Shown piece after piece: positions 42,273-51,435 of a DNA stretch of 64,000 nucleotides. Position 1 is the stretch's first letter, and every line of letters starts with the position of its first letter. The position numbers and the translations under genes are program-made. Source of the stretch: CAYNRE01 sp964399535 (lineage in GTDB: Bacteria; Planctomycetota; Planctomycetia; Pirellulales; CAYNRE01); contig CAYNRE010000076.1 in assembly GCA_964399535.1 (NCBI GenBank), forward strand, positions 227,648-291,647. The letters are read 5' to 3'. The notes beneath the pieces are model-generated. The model made no database searches and was not told the DNA's origin. It saw nothing but the letters and a program-made list of their open reading frames with translations.

Positions 42273-44168
42273 CTAGGGCTTGGTCGCTGGCTCGACTTCA
42301 GACCCCTCGGCCGGCGGCTCTCCGTTGCGAGGCCGCGTGGTCGAAGGGGTGTCGACCGCGGGGGCGGCGTCCAGATCGATGCCCGCCGCCTCGGCCGCCT
42401 TGCGAAACTCGCTCAGTTGCCGGGCAATTTGGCGCTGGTAAGGCTCGAGCTGGGCCGCCTGGCTCTGGTACTTCACCGCCTGTTCCAGGTTGCCGAGGGC
42501 GAAATAGCAGCGGGCCAACGTGTCGAGGTAGCCGGCCCGGCTCTCGCCGACCAACAGTTCGAGCGAGCGTAGGGAACAGCGGAGGGCCTCTTGCTGATCC
42601 CCCTCGGTGTTGGCCACCAGCCAGGCCAGTTGATTGAAATAGGGGTGGTAGTCGGGCTCCTCCTCGATCTGCTGGCGGTACCCCTTGACGGCCTCTTGAA
42701 TTCGCTTGACGGTCGACTCGCGATGCGGCGGGTCGTCGGCCGAGAGACGGTACAAGGCGATCAAGATTTCGGTATCAAGCGGAGACTGGGCCAGCCCCGC
42801 GTCGAGCAATTGCCGCTGCTTGGCGGCGTCTCCGGCAGCGGCCGCCTCGCAGGCCAGGAAGTAAAGCCGCCGCGAGGCGACCTCCTCCGGCTCGCGACCG
42901 TCGTTCAATGCATGGTTGCCCTGCCGGGCGTTTTCCTGCATTCCTCGGAAACAAACCTCGAGCACTTCGGCGGCCTCGGCATGACGCTCCTGGTCGTGCA
43001 ACAGCTCCGCGAGCGCCCGCTGGGCGCGAAGCGTAAGCTGCCCGGTAGCCGGACCGGCGGCAATGCCGCGGCGGTACTCTTCCACGGCCCAGTCGATCCA
43101 GCCCCGGTCTTGCAGGCTTACGCCGACGTTTAGGTGGCTCTGTTGATCTTCGGGAAACAGCCCCTGGGCCCGGGCGACTTGCCCGGCGGCCTGGTCGCTC
43201 TGGCCCTGAAGCCGAAAGGCGTCGGCCAGCACATAGATCAACAGCGGCTCCTGGGAAAACCGATTCGAGAATCGGTCGGCCACCTCGTCGACCAGCGGCC
43301 AGGCCCGCTGCTCGATCAACCAGTCGAGCAGCACCAAGAGGGTGTGGGTGTGGCCAGGCTCGAGTTGCACGATCCTTCGCATCGCCTCGAGGGCCTGGGC
43401 TTCGTCCCCCACCTGCTTCCAGACTTCGACCTGACGCCGGAGCAGGGTCGCCAGAATCTCGGGCTGGGTTTGTTCCGGATATTGCTCCCAAACGGCGAAC
43501 TCAGCATCGATGAGCTGACCCCAGCGCTCGGCCAGCTCGGCCGGATCGCCCGGTTCCTCAAACGCCGTCCGCACCCATTGAGCCGCCGGGCGGGGGCTTT
43601 GATCCAGCGCCTTCAGCACGGCGGGCCGCAGGGCGGCGACGTCGGCGGCCGGCTGCCGTTGCAACTCCAGGATGGCCAGGGCCGCGCGCTTGGCCAACGG
43701 AACCGAACGCTCGAAACGCACCAGCCGGCAGAGCGCCCCCAGCCCCTCGCTGGCCGGCAGCCGCGCCAGGTAGCCGATTCGCTGCCGGCGCTCGTCGACG
43801 TCCAGCTCCTCGTAATCCTCCAGCAACCGACGCACGGCCGGTGCGTCGTCGGCCGCCGTCCAGGCAACCCGGAGCCGGCGCAACAGGTACTCGGCGCGCG
43901 AGGCGACCTCCAGGTCGTCGGAATCGACCGCCTCGGTCAAAGCGTCGAACGCCGAGAAGCCTAGTTCGGCCAGCCGCCGTTCGGCCAGGTCGCGCACGGC
44001 GTAATCGTCGTCGCCAAGTTGCTGGATCAATTCGGCGATCAACTCGGGGCTGCTCGTCTCGGCCGTTTCGGCGCCCCCTGCCCAGGCCCCCGCCGCCAGC
44101 AGGCCGCCAACGACCACCAGCATTCGGTAGCCGATAAGCAACTTCATTTCGCGTGGCCTGCCCACCAT
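42273..44168 (-). CDS. exported HEAT/TPR-repeat protein
   Basis: 631 residues from the ATG at 44168, which follows GGAGGAGGG at a good distance; a later ATG (44147) is also possible. A signal peptide (LLIGYRMLVVVGGLLAAGAWA) leads to a HEAT-like region (ELIQQLGDDDYAVRDLAERRLAELG, then LTEAVDSDDLEVASRAEYLLRRL). The rest is a run of TPR-like helix pairs (for example LLDWLIEQRAWPLVDEV, LEQAVKYQSQAAQLEPYQRQI). The Pro/Glu-rich tail ends in EPATKP. Proteins of this kind act as scaffolds. It is divergent from the ArnT-like gene. Confidence 0.82.
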   Translation of the reverse strand: MVGRPREMKLLIGYRMLVVVGGLLAAGAWAGGAETAETSSPELIAELIQQLGDDDYAVRDLAERRLAELGFSAFDALTEAVDSDDLEVASRAEYLLRRLRVAWTAADDAPAVRRLLEDYEELDVDERRQRIGYLARLPASEGLGALCRLVRFERSVPLAKRAALAILELQRQPAADVAALRPAVLKALDQSPRPAAQWVRTAFEEPGDPAELAERWGQLIDAEFAVWEQYPEQTQPEILATLLRRQVEVWKQVGDEAQALEAMRRIVQLEPGHTHTLLVLLDWLIEQRAWPLVDEVADRFSNRFSQEPLLIYVLADAFRLQGQSDQAAGQVARAQGLFPEDQQSHLNVGVSLQDRGWIDWAVEEYRRGIAAGPATGQLTLRAQRALAELLHDQERHAEAAEVLEVCFRGMQENARQGNHALNDGREPEEVASRRLYFLACEAAAAGDAAKQRQLLDAGLAQSPLDTEILIALYRLSADDPPHRESTVKRIQEAVKGYRQQIEEEPDYHPYFNQLAWLVANTEGDQQEALRCSLRSLELLVGESRAGYLDTLARCYFALGNLEQAVKYQSQAAQLEPYQRQIARQLSEFRKAAEAAGIDLDAAPAVDTPSTTRPRNGEPPAEGSEVEPATKP

Positions 44169-44414
44169 CGGGAATCCCTCCTCCACGGCCACGTTTTCCA
44201 ACGTATCCGAACTGCCGAGCCGCGCGGCCGCGGCAGGTGGCAGCTTATCGCCGACAAACCCGACTCGACAACCAACCGCCGATGGGCTGCCGGGCGGCCG
44301 GGGGGCTTACCTATTTTACCGGCGCGAACTGCTCTCGGCCCACTTCGGCGGAATTCATAGAATCCGCCGCTTCGTCGCTTCGCGCCAAAGCGCCATCTAC
44401 GAAAGCATTGTTTT

Positions 44415-46154
44415 ATGGTGAATCCCAGCCAACCGGCCGTCTTGGAAGTGGGCGATTCAAGCACGACGGCCGCAGCCACGCCCCTGGAATGGCGCGGGTG
44501 GCTGATCGTCCTGGGCTATGCCGCGACCCTGCTGGGTATCGGCCTGGGCTCGAGCCGGGTGCTGACGCAACACGAGGTTATGTTTGCCGAGCCCGCCCGG
44601 GAAATGCTGGCTACCGGCGATTGGGTCACTCCCCGGCTGGCTGGCGTGCCGTTTAACGACAAACCGCCGCTAACTGCCTGGACGATTGCCGCGGTGATGC
44701 GTCTGACAGGCAGCGAAAGCCCCTGGGTGGTGCGGCTGCCGGCCCTGCTTGCGGCGCTGGTCACCGTGGCATGGATCACGGCGGTCGCCAGCCGCTGGTT
44801 CGGAGCCCAGCTCGCGATGCTGGCGGGCCTGGTGCAGAGTTCCACATTTTACGTCCTCATGCAGGCCCGGCTGGCCGAATCCGACATGCCCCTCTGTGCG
44901 TTTGTGACCACGGCGCTCGGGGCGCTGGCCATGGCCGCCGACGATGCCAGGCCCTGGCGGTGGTGGTATAGCGGCGTGTTTTACCTGGGAGCCGCCCTGG
45001 CCTTTCTGACCAAGGGCCCACTGGGGCTGGCGCTCGTGTTTCCACCCGCGGTGCTGCTCGGCATCTGGCTGGGTCAACGGCGCATCGCCCGGATGCTGCT
45101 GGCTCCCTGGGCCATTGCCGGGTTTCTGGCCCTGGCGTCGGCCTGGCCCCTGGCCGCCTATCAGGCCAATCCGGAAATCGGCCGCGACTGGTGGATGCAC
45201 AACCTCGACCGCTTTCTCGGCCGCATGGACGACGGGGGCGCCGGCGGACGCAAGCCGGCGCTATTCTACTTTTACATGATCCCCGCCCTGATGCTTCCCT
45301 GGACCCTGCCCCTGGTGCTGGCTTTGGCCAATGCGGTGCGCCAGGGCCGGTGGTCGACCCTTCCTTGGCGGTGGGTGGCCGCCTGGGTGGTGCCGGGCCT
45401 GACCCTGCTTTCCCTCAGTGTTTGGAAGCACAAGCACTACTCCATCCCGATCTTGCCGCCGTTGAGCCTGCTGGCCGCCTGGGGGCTGTGGCTCCACGTG
45501 ACCTCGCGCCAGCGGAGGGCCGTTCCCTACGGCGGCGCCGTGCTGGCCCTGTTGTTACTCGGCTCGGCGATAGGCTTGGCCGTTCTGGCCGCTCTGGCGC
45601 CGGCCCTCGCGGGCCTGTACGCCGTGCTGGTCGCCATGGTCGCCCTGGGGGGCACGGCCGCCTGGTGGCTGGCCCGCCGCCACCGGCCCCAGGGACAACT
45701 GGCGGCCTTCTTTGCCACCACCTGGCTCGTCGCCGTCACGGTGCAATTGACCGTGATGCCGGCCCACGACTCGTACCGCGCCGTCGCGGAGTTGGCCGCC
45801 CGAACCAATCGACAAGTACCCGCAGGTCAGCCGGTGTACCTGCTCGGCCTGGCCGTGCACCAGATCGCCTACTATCTCGATTCGCCGCTGATCCGGGTCG
45901 ACAACCCGGTTGCTGCCCGCGAGCGATTGGCCAGCGCCAATCAATCGGTCTGTTACGCGGTGGTTCCTCGGGCTCTGGCCGACTCGCTTGGCGAGTTGGG
46001 CCAGGTCGAGGTGCTCGACGAGTGTCAGAGGCTGTTGCGCCATACGGGCGAGGCCGATCGCCTGACACTGATTCGCCTGCGCCGCTTGGGCGAGCCGGCG
46101 CACACCGCGCGCAACGGCCCCGGGGGCGCCTCTCAGATCGATGGGCCGCGCTAG
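44415..46154 (+). CDS. ArnT-like glycosyltransferase family 39 membrane protein
   Basis: 579 residues with about eleven membrane helices. The GT39/ArnT hallmarks are in the first loop: HEVMFAEPAREMLATGDWVTPRLAG, then FNDKPPLTAW; the acidic/His residues there bind the lipid sugar donor. Later LTKGPLGLALVFPP and KHKHYSIPILPPLSLLAAWG are typical. It transfers a lipid-linked sugar to an envelope acceptor on the periplasmic side. The acceptor is unknown. The gene is followed convergently by a TlpA-like gene. Confidence 0.88.
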   Translation: MVNPSQPAVLEVGDSSTTAAATPLEWRGWLIVLGYAATLLGIGLGSSRVLTQHEVMFAEPAREMLATGDWVTPRLAGVPFNDKPPLTAWTIAAVMRLTGSESPWVVRLPALLAALVTVAWITAVASRWFGAQLAMLAGLVQSSTFYVLMQARLAESDMPLCAFVTTALGALAMAADDARPWRWWYSGVFYLGAALAFLTKGPLGLALVFPPAVLLGIWLGQRRIARMLLAPWAIAGFLALASAWPLAAYQANPEIGRDWWMHNLDRFLGRMDDGGAGGRKPALFYFYMIPALMLPWTLPLVLALANAVRQGRWSTLPWRWVAAWVVPGLTLLSLSVWKHKHYSIPILPPLSLLAAWGLWLHVTSRQRRAVPYGGAVLALLLLGSAIGLAVLAALAPALAGLYAVLVAMVALGGTAAWWLARRHRPQGQLAAFFATTWLVAVTVQLTVMPAHDSYRAVAELAARTNRQVPAGQPVYLLGLAVHQIAYYLDSPLIRVDNPVAARERLASANQSVCYAVVPRALADSLGELGQVEVLDECQRLLRHTGEADRLTLIRLRRLGEPAHTARNGPGGASQIDGPR

Positions 46155-46262
46155 CCGGTAGGGTCCCGCGGAAGCAGCAGGCCCCCAAGCCCCAACGCGC
46201 CGCATGCCGCTTTGCCAATCGGGCCCTGCGTTCGCTGGCGACCCGCAACGGGGCCCAAGCAT

Positions 46263-46922
46263 CTACTCGGCCGCGGCCCCCGACGAGCCCCGTTCCAACA
46301 GTTCGACAATGGCCGCCTCGACTTCCTGGGGAGTCGCCGACCGCGAAGTCGGATCGCCCGAGGCGAACTTGCGGACCAGCTTGCCCTGGCGATCGAAGAG
46401 TTGCAGGTGGGGGATCGCCCCGTTGTCGATGGCGAACCGCTCGTACGACTCGTCGCCCCCGCCCCACTGGCTGACCAGGTGGGTAAAGCGAGCCTTTTGG
46501 TCATCGAGAAACTGGGCCACCTCGGCCATGGCGCTGGCATCCTCCGGATCGTCCAGGCTCAACGACGCCACGACGAGCCCCCGATCGCGGAACTTTTCGG
46601 CCAGCTCCACGGTGTGCGCAAACTGTTCGCGGCACGGGCCGCACCAGGTAGCCCAGTAATCGACAAGCACTACCTGGCCCTGTTGCCGGGCAAGCCAGTC
46701 GTCGAAACCGGCCCGGTCCACGGGTCGCGCCGGCAAAATCGCGGGCTCGGCGGCAGTGGGTGGGGGCACCAGGTCGGCCGGGCAAACGTCGCTCGCAGCT
46801 CCGCCGGGCTCGTGCAGGGCCGCCGGCGACGACTCCGGCGTAGCCGGGGCCGAGGTCCCACAACCCAGTGCGGTCGGCAGCCCCAATACGGCGGCCCAAA
46901 CCCATAAAACGCGGCGGCCCAC
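46263..46922 (-). CDS. TlpA-like thioredoxin-fold lipoprotein
   Basis: 219 residues from a GTG at 46922, chosen because GGGAGGAGC lies immediately upstream and a signal follows. A lipobox is visible at PTALGC, so the mature protein starts at that cysteine as a lipoprotein. The thioredoxin-like domain has VVLVDYWATWCGPCREQF (the CGPC redox pair), VASLSLDDPEDASAMAEV and an IPHLQLFDRQGKLV cis-proline strand. It probably reduces or isomerises disulphides or matures cytochromes in the periplasm. Longer in-frame extensions upstream are low-quality and were left out. Confidence 0.85.
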   Translation of the reverse strand: MGRRVLWVWAAVLGLPTALGCGTSAPATPESSPAALHEPGGAASDVCPADLVPPPTAAEPAILPARPVDRAGFDDWLARQQGQVVLVDYWATWCGPCREQFAHTVELAEKFRDRGLVVASLSLDDPEDASAMAEVAQFLDDQKARFTHLVSQWGGGDESYERFAIDNGAIPHLQLFDRQGKLVRKFASGDPTSRSATPQEVEAAIVELLERGSSGAAAE

Positions 46923-48036
46923 AACGCTCCTCCCTTTGAGTTTTTTCTGCAACCTGCCCGGGGGGCGGTCCGGCGGCAACCGTAGCTCGACGGAGTAGAT
47001 CGGGACCGCTGCAAGAGGGTTGACCGAGCGGCCACGAGCCAAGCGATGGCACACGGCGAGCCGCAGCACGGCGATTATCGGCCGCGGTCCGCCCCGGCGA
47101 CAAGCCGCCGAGCGCCTCGAACGGGGCGCACCCCCGTGGGTAAAGCAGTTCACCAGGGCCGGGGGGGTAGCCCCGGGACGGTCTCGCCCGAAAAATGCGG
47201 ACTGAGCCAGCGATGGGTCGTGCGGAGGCGTACGACCACTCGTCCCACCCCCAAGACAGCCCGACGAGGCATTCCCAGGGCCCGCCAACGACTCAACAAG
47301 CGGTTTGTGAACCCGGGGGCCGAGTGGGTGACACCAGTTCGGCAGCTGCGTGGTAATAGCTAATGGTTGATCGCGGCCAAAGCCGCCATTTGGCCAAGAA
47401 AGCTGCTCTCCGCGAGCGAGGCCGGGCGAGATACCGGGCAAAAGAAACGCGGATTGCGGTTTGACGAATGAACCAACGCGGTCGAGACGCGTTCTAATAA
47501 GAGCGGTGGCAGGGGGCAGACAAAAATACCAATCTGTTAAAACAGGAAAGATGTGTGGGGCGAACAGGAACGACGGGTTCGATCGCCGCAATCGCAATCT
47601 TTTGCCAACTGTCGTCGCGGTGAAGAACAGTCACAATCTGGTGTTAGAATTTGGTGGCTTTCGCCCCTTCAACTTGCGATAATGTGCCGCTACGAATGAC
47701 GGCCGAACGATCCCCCCCGAACGATCCGTTGGGGTGGGGTAAGCGGGCGATCGTTCGTTCCGCGGCGATGAAGCACCCAGGCAGGAGGTTCACGTCGGCC
47801 GCAGCGAACCCGAACCGACCTTTGACTGACTCACCAAGTGATCGACTCGGCACCGCAGGGGTTGTCCGCCACGGGCGGGCACCGTTACGTGCGGCCGGGG
47901 CGGCGAGGTCGGCTTGGTATTCCCCGCCCAACGTGAGCCGGTCGAATCGACTCCCCTGCGAGGGTAACCAGACCGGTCTTTTCAGCACCTTTCTAAGTGA
48001 GTCAAGTTCCCAGGTTCACCTGAGAGGAGTGGAACT
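46923..48036. other. 1.1-kb gene-free region upstream of the principal sigma factor
   Basis: No reading frame in either direction has protein-like composition. It contains the far 5' leader of the sigma gene and the upstream region of the TlpA-like gene. Palindromic words occur, notably CTGTT-AA-AACAG near 47535 and GAACGATC copies at 47705 and 47719 facing GATCGTTC at 47749. A GATAAT hexamer at 47678 is a weak -10 candidate. No known riboswitch or leader motif was recognised. Confidence 0.5.
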
Positions 48037-49611
48037 TTGTACGACGTATTGTTGGATGAGCTGGACGACGATCGCGCGCCGAGCCCGGAGGATGCCGAAG
48101 AGGTAGTCGCCGAGACGGACGAGCTCGACGAATTGGAGGAGGCCGAGCTTACCGAGGAGGCGGGCGACGCGACCCCCGTCGAGGGCGACTCGGACGAGGC
48201 CGCCGACGACTTGCTCTTAGTGGCCACCGAAGAGGCCGAGAGTTGGTCCGACGATCCGGTCCGGATGTATCTGACCCAAATGGGCGAGATTCCGCTGCTT
48301 ACGCGGCAGCAGGAAATCGCCCTGGCCAAAGAAATCGAAATCACCCGGCGCAATTTTCGCCGCCGGCTGCTCGCTTGCGACTATGTGTTGCAGGCGGCGG
48401 TCAAGGTGCTGCGTCGCGTGCACACCGGCGAGTTGCCGTTCGACCGCACGGTCCAGGTTTCGGTAACCGACCGGCTGGAGAAGGATCAGATTCTCGGTCG
48501 CCTTCCCCACAACCTGGCGACGCTCGACATTCTGCTGAAGCGCAATCGCCGCGATTATCGGTTTGCCCTGTCCAAGTCAAACCGTATGAGCGATCGACGA
48601 ATTGCCTGGCAGCGGCTGGGCCGCCGCCGCCGTCGCGCGGTGCGCCTGGTTGAAGAACTCGGGCTGCGCACCCAGCGCATCGAGTTGATGATCAAGGTAC
48701 TGGAGGATTTCTCCGAGCGCCTCGACGAATACAAGGCCCTGATGGTCGAGCAGAAGCGCAATCGCGCTCCGCTGGAACAACGTCAGCAGACCTTGAAGGA
48801 ATTCCGCTCGATCTGCAAGGCTTGCCAGGAAACCCCCACCAGCCTGCGGCGGAGGGTGGCCTACCTGAAAACCGTGTACTCGCAGTACCAGCGCGCCAAG
48901 CGCGGGCTGTCGGAAGGCAACCTGCGGCTCGTCGTTTCGATCGCCAAGAAATATCGCAACCGCGGCCTCAGCTTTTTGGATCTGATCCAGGAAGGCAACG
49001 CCGGTTTGATGCGGGCGGTCGACAAGTTTGAATATCGCCGGGGTTTCAAGTTCTGCACCTACGCCACCTGGTGGATTCGCCAGGCCATTACCCGGGCCGT
49101 GGCCGACCAGAGCCGCACGATTCGCATTCCGGTGCACATGGTCGAAACCATGTCGAAGGTGCGCAACGTGTCCCGCAAACTGCTGCAAGAGCTGGGCCGC
49201 GAGCCCACGATCGAGGAAACGGCGCGTGCCGCCGGCACCCCGATTGAAGAGGCCCGCCGCGTGCTGGCCATGAGCCGGTTCCCCATCAGTCTCGACCGGC
49301 CGGTCGGCAACAGCGAGGACAGCCACTTCGGCGACCTGCTGCCCGACTCCAGCGCCGAGAACCCGGCTCAGGGCGCCGCCCAGGAAATGCTCCGCAGCCG
49401 GATCAACAAGGTCCTCAAGACCCTGAGCTACCGCGAGCGCGAGATCATCAAGCTCCGCTACGGCCTGGGAGACGGATACAGCTACACGCTGGAGGAAGTG
49501 GGTCACATCTTCAAGGTCACCCGCGAACGCATCCGCCAGATCGAAGCCAAGGCCGTTCGCAAGCTGCAGCAGCCGAGCCGCTCGCAGGAACTGTCGGGCT
49601 TTTTGGATTAA
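48037..49611 (+). CDS. rpoD: RNA polymerase principal sigma factor
   Basis: 524 residues from TTG 48037, supported by GAGAGGAG eight bases upstream. A very acidic N-terminus (1-65) replaces region 1.1. Region 1.2 starts at DDPVRMYLTQMGEIPLLTRQQE (72-92). A non-conserved helical insertion (~110-285) separates it from region 2 (GNLRLVVSIAKKYRNRGLSF, 294-360), region 3 (IRIPVHMVETMSKV..., 362-445) and region 4 (YREREIIKLRYGLGDG... HIFKVTRERIRQIEAKAVRKLQ, about 455-510). This is the housekeeping sigma factor. An intrinsic terminator follows at once, so it is expressed alone. Confidence 0.95.
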   Translation: MYDVLLDELDDDRAPSPEDAEEVVAETDELDELEEAELTEEAGDATPVEGDSDEAADDLLLVATEEAESWSDDPVRMYLTQMGEIPLLTRQQEIALAKEIEITRRNFRRRLLACDYVLQAAVKVLRRVHTGELPFDRTVQVSVTDRLEKDQILGRLPHNLATLDILLKRNRRDYRFALSKSNRMSDRRIAWQRLGRRRRRAVRLVEELGLRTQRIELMIKVLEDFSERLDEYKALMVEQKRNRAPLEQRQQTLKEFRSICKACQETPTSLRRRVAYLKTVYSQYQRAKRGLSEGNLRLVVSIAKKYRNRGLSFLDLIQEGNAGLMRAVDKFEYRRGFKFCTYATWWIRQAITRAVADQSRTIRIPVHMVETMSKVRNVSRKLLQELGREPTIEETARAAGTPIEEARRVLAMSRFPISLDRPVGNSEDSHFGDLLPDSSAENPAQGAAQEMLRSRINKVLKTLSYREREIIKLRYGLGDGYSYTLEEVGHIFKVTRERIRQIEAKAVRKLQQPSRSQELSGFLD

Positions 49612-49687
49612 CCGACTGCCACCAACCAGTCGCCAAGGGGGGGACGGCCAGGCAAGGCCCCCACCCTGCGAACCAAAACCTTCGAAA

Positions 49688-49724
49688 CCCACGGATCCTC
49701 GTCGATCCGTGGGTTTTTTCTTTT
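49688..49724 (+). terminator. intrinsic terminator of rpoD
   Basis: Perfect 10-bp stem CCCACGGATC (49688-49697) with GATCCGTGGG (49704-49713), six-base loop, then TTTTTTCTTTT. It lies 77 bases after the stop codon. Confidence 0.92.
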
Positions 49725-49892
49725 CCCGGAGGGCCAAGATCGGCCTCTGGCGGGCGAATCCGACCGGGGGCCCCGGGGCCGGCCGAGCCGCCCTGGGCCG
49801 GTAAGGACCAACCCAGCTCGCCGGCCCCCCTGACTGAAAAAAAACGCTCGGGGCGAAAGCCAGGCGCCGCCACGGCAACTTATCCTGTGGTC

Positions 49893-50465
49893 ATGACACC
49901 TACGACGCCGAACGACGAGTCGGCCCGGCCCCGGCCGGCGATCGACTGGGCCGGCCACCTGGCCCAGCACGAGCGATGGCTGCGCACCGTGATATTGGCA
50001 CGGCTGGGCGAGCGGCAGGCGGTGGACGACGTTTGGCAAGAGGTGTCGCTGGCCGTGGCGGCCGGTCGGAACCTGCCGAGCGATGCGACCAAGGTCGCCC
50101 CTTGGCTCTATCGCCTGGCGGTCTTGCAGTCGCTCATGTACCGCCGCAAGCAAGGGCGGCAGCGCAAGCTGGTCGACCGATACGCCCGGCGCTCCCCCTC
50201 CGGGGGCGCGGCGGCCGAGCCCGACCCGCTCCAGTGGCTGTTGGCCGACGAGCGGCGGCGATTGGTGCGGACGGCCCTGGAGCAACTCGCTCCGCGCGAC
50301 GCCGAAATTCTGTTGCTCAAATACAGCCAAGACTGGAACTATCACCAATTATCTCGGCACCTGGGCGTTTCACCCAGTGCCGTCGAGTCTCGACTGCATC
50401 GAGCCCGCGGGCGGCTGCGGGAGATACTCAGCCCAAATCGCGATGAAGCCCATGCACGAGTTTGA
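49893..50465 (+). CDS. ECF-type RNA polymerase sigma factor
   Basis: 190 residues from the ATG at 49893 (an in-frame GTG at 49887 is also possible). Region 2 spans about 23-90 (LRTVILARLGERQAVDDVWQEV, then LYRLAVLQSLMYRRK) and region 4 about 123-178 (LVRTALEQLAPRDAEILLLKY, YHQLSRHLGVSPSAVESRLHRARGRL). Its TGA lies inside the next gene (23-base overlap), so the downstream membrane protein is co-translated and probably controls it. The regulated stress or signal is unknown. It has no cysteine-rich anti-sigma partner of the zinc type. Confidence 0.88.
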   Translation: MTPTTPNDESARPRPAIDWAGHLAQHERWLRTVILARLGERQAVDDVWQEVSLAVAAGRNLPSDATKVAPWLYRLAVLQSLMYRRKQGRQRKLVDRYARRSPSGGAAAEPDPLQWLLADERRRLVRTALEQLAPRDAEILLLKYSQDWNYHQLSRHLGVSPSAVESRLHRARGRLREILSPNRDEAHARV

Positions 50466-51312
50466 AACCGACTCACCCTGGCCCCAGCCCGATCGCCTTT
50501 GGCTAGATCGGCTGATCGACGGCGAAATCACTCCGGTGCAAACCCGCGAGCTGCTGGCCCGGCTCGATCACGAGCCCGATGGCTGGCGGCGGCTGGCCCT
50601 GGGCTTTTTGGAAGCCCAGGTGCTGCGGCGCGAGTTGGGGGAAATCGCCGCCCCACGGCAGCAACGCGAGGCCGCGGACACCCATCGGGCCGCCGGCGCG
50701 AGCGCGGCCCACGCGCCCCCAGAAGACACCCGTCGGGCGGCTGCCGCGGAACCGCTGGCGACCCCGCCGGGTCGCGTGGTGGCGGCGCCGGCCAAACCCG
50801 CGAGCGGCCTGGCCTTGGGTGCCCGGTCTGGGGTGGAAACCGTATTAACAATCGCCGCCAGTTTTATCTTGGCGTTTGGCCTGGGGGTGCTGGTGCGCGA
50901 TCGGCTGCTGGGGCCCGGGCCAGGTTCTGACCTGGAGGGAGCCGCCCAAACGGCGAACCTCGCCGGTAGCCCGACCTCCACGCCAAGCACGCCGAGCTTC
51001 GAGGCGTCCCAGGCGCTTTCGGCGTCGGCAGGCGATGCGCTGCCTGCCGCGGTCGACCTGGTCTGGACAAGCGATGGCCCCAGGGCCAAACCGGTCCAGC
51101 TCCCCGTGGTCGAGCCCGAGGAACTGATCGACCATTGGATCGACGAGGCTCCCCCCTCGCTGTCGCCAGAGGCGGAGCGAGCCCTCTCCTTAAGCGGACA
51201 CCGCCTGGCCCGGTTGCGGCAGCTTTGGCCCGTGACCCTTGAAGACGGTCAGGTCGCCGAAGTGCCGGTCGAGCAAGTTCAAATTCGTTTCGTGGCCGAC
51301 GACTACCAGTAG
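50443..51312 (+). CDS. membrane protein coupled to the ECF sigma factor, probable anti-sigma partner
   Basis: 289 residues from ATG 50443. A cytoplasmic helical head (residues 10-70: LDRLIDGEITPVQTRELLARL... LGFLEAQVLRRELGEI) precedes a Pro/Ala-rich linker, one membrane helix (131-152, VETVLTIAASFILAFGLGVLV) and an extracytoplasmic tail of ~135 residues with a conserved-looking end (HRLARLRQLWPVTLEDGQ). No zinc-binding HxxxCxxC of the ZAS type is present, so it is not the classic anti-sigma, but position and topology suggest that role. It overlaps the sigma gene and precedes a PDZ protein gene by 123 bases. Confidence 0.75.
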   Translation: MKPMHEFETDSPWPQPDRLWLDRLIDGEITPVQTRELLARLDHEPDGWRRLALGFLEAQVLRRELGEIAAPRQQREAADTHRAAGASAAHAPPEDTRRAAAAEPLATPPGRVVAAPAKPASGLALGARSGVETVLTIAASFILAFGLGVLVRDRLLGPGPGSDLEGAAQTANLAGSPTSTPSTPSFEASQALSASAGDALPAAVDLVWTSDGPRAKPVQLPVVEPEELIDHWIDEAPPSLSPEAERALSLSGHRLARLRQLWPVTLEDGQVAEVPVEQVQIRFVADDYQ

Positions 51313-51435
51313 TGTGTGCCGCGACCGAATCGCGGCCCGGAGAAACGTTCGCAGCGATCGAACCACCCTGTTAGCGGCGCGCCGAGTGCCGGGCAAGCTG
51401 GCCCAGCGGCTCGTCGCGCCGGAAAGGAAACCATC

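Noticed and set aside
46923..47597. Extended start of the TlpA-like gene to 47597
   Set aside because: The extra 225 residues have poor composition and the GTG at 46922 has a ribosome-binding site and lipoprotein signal.
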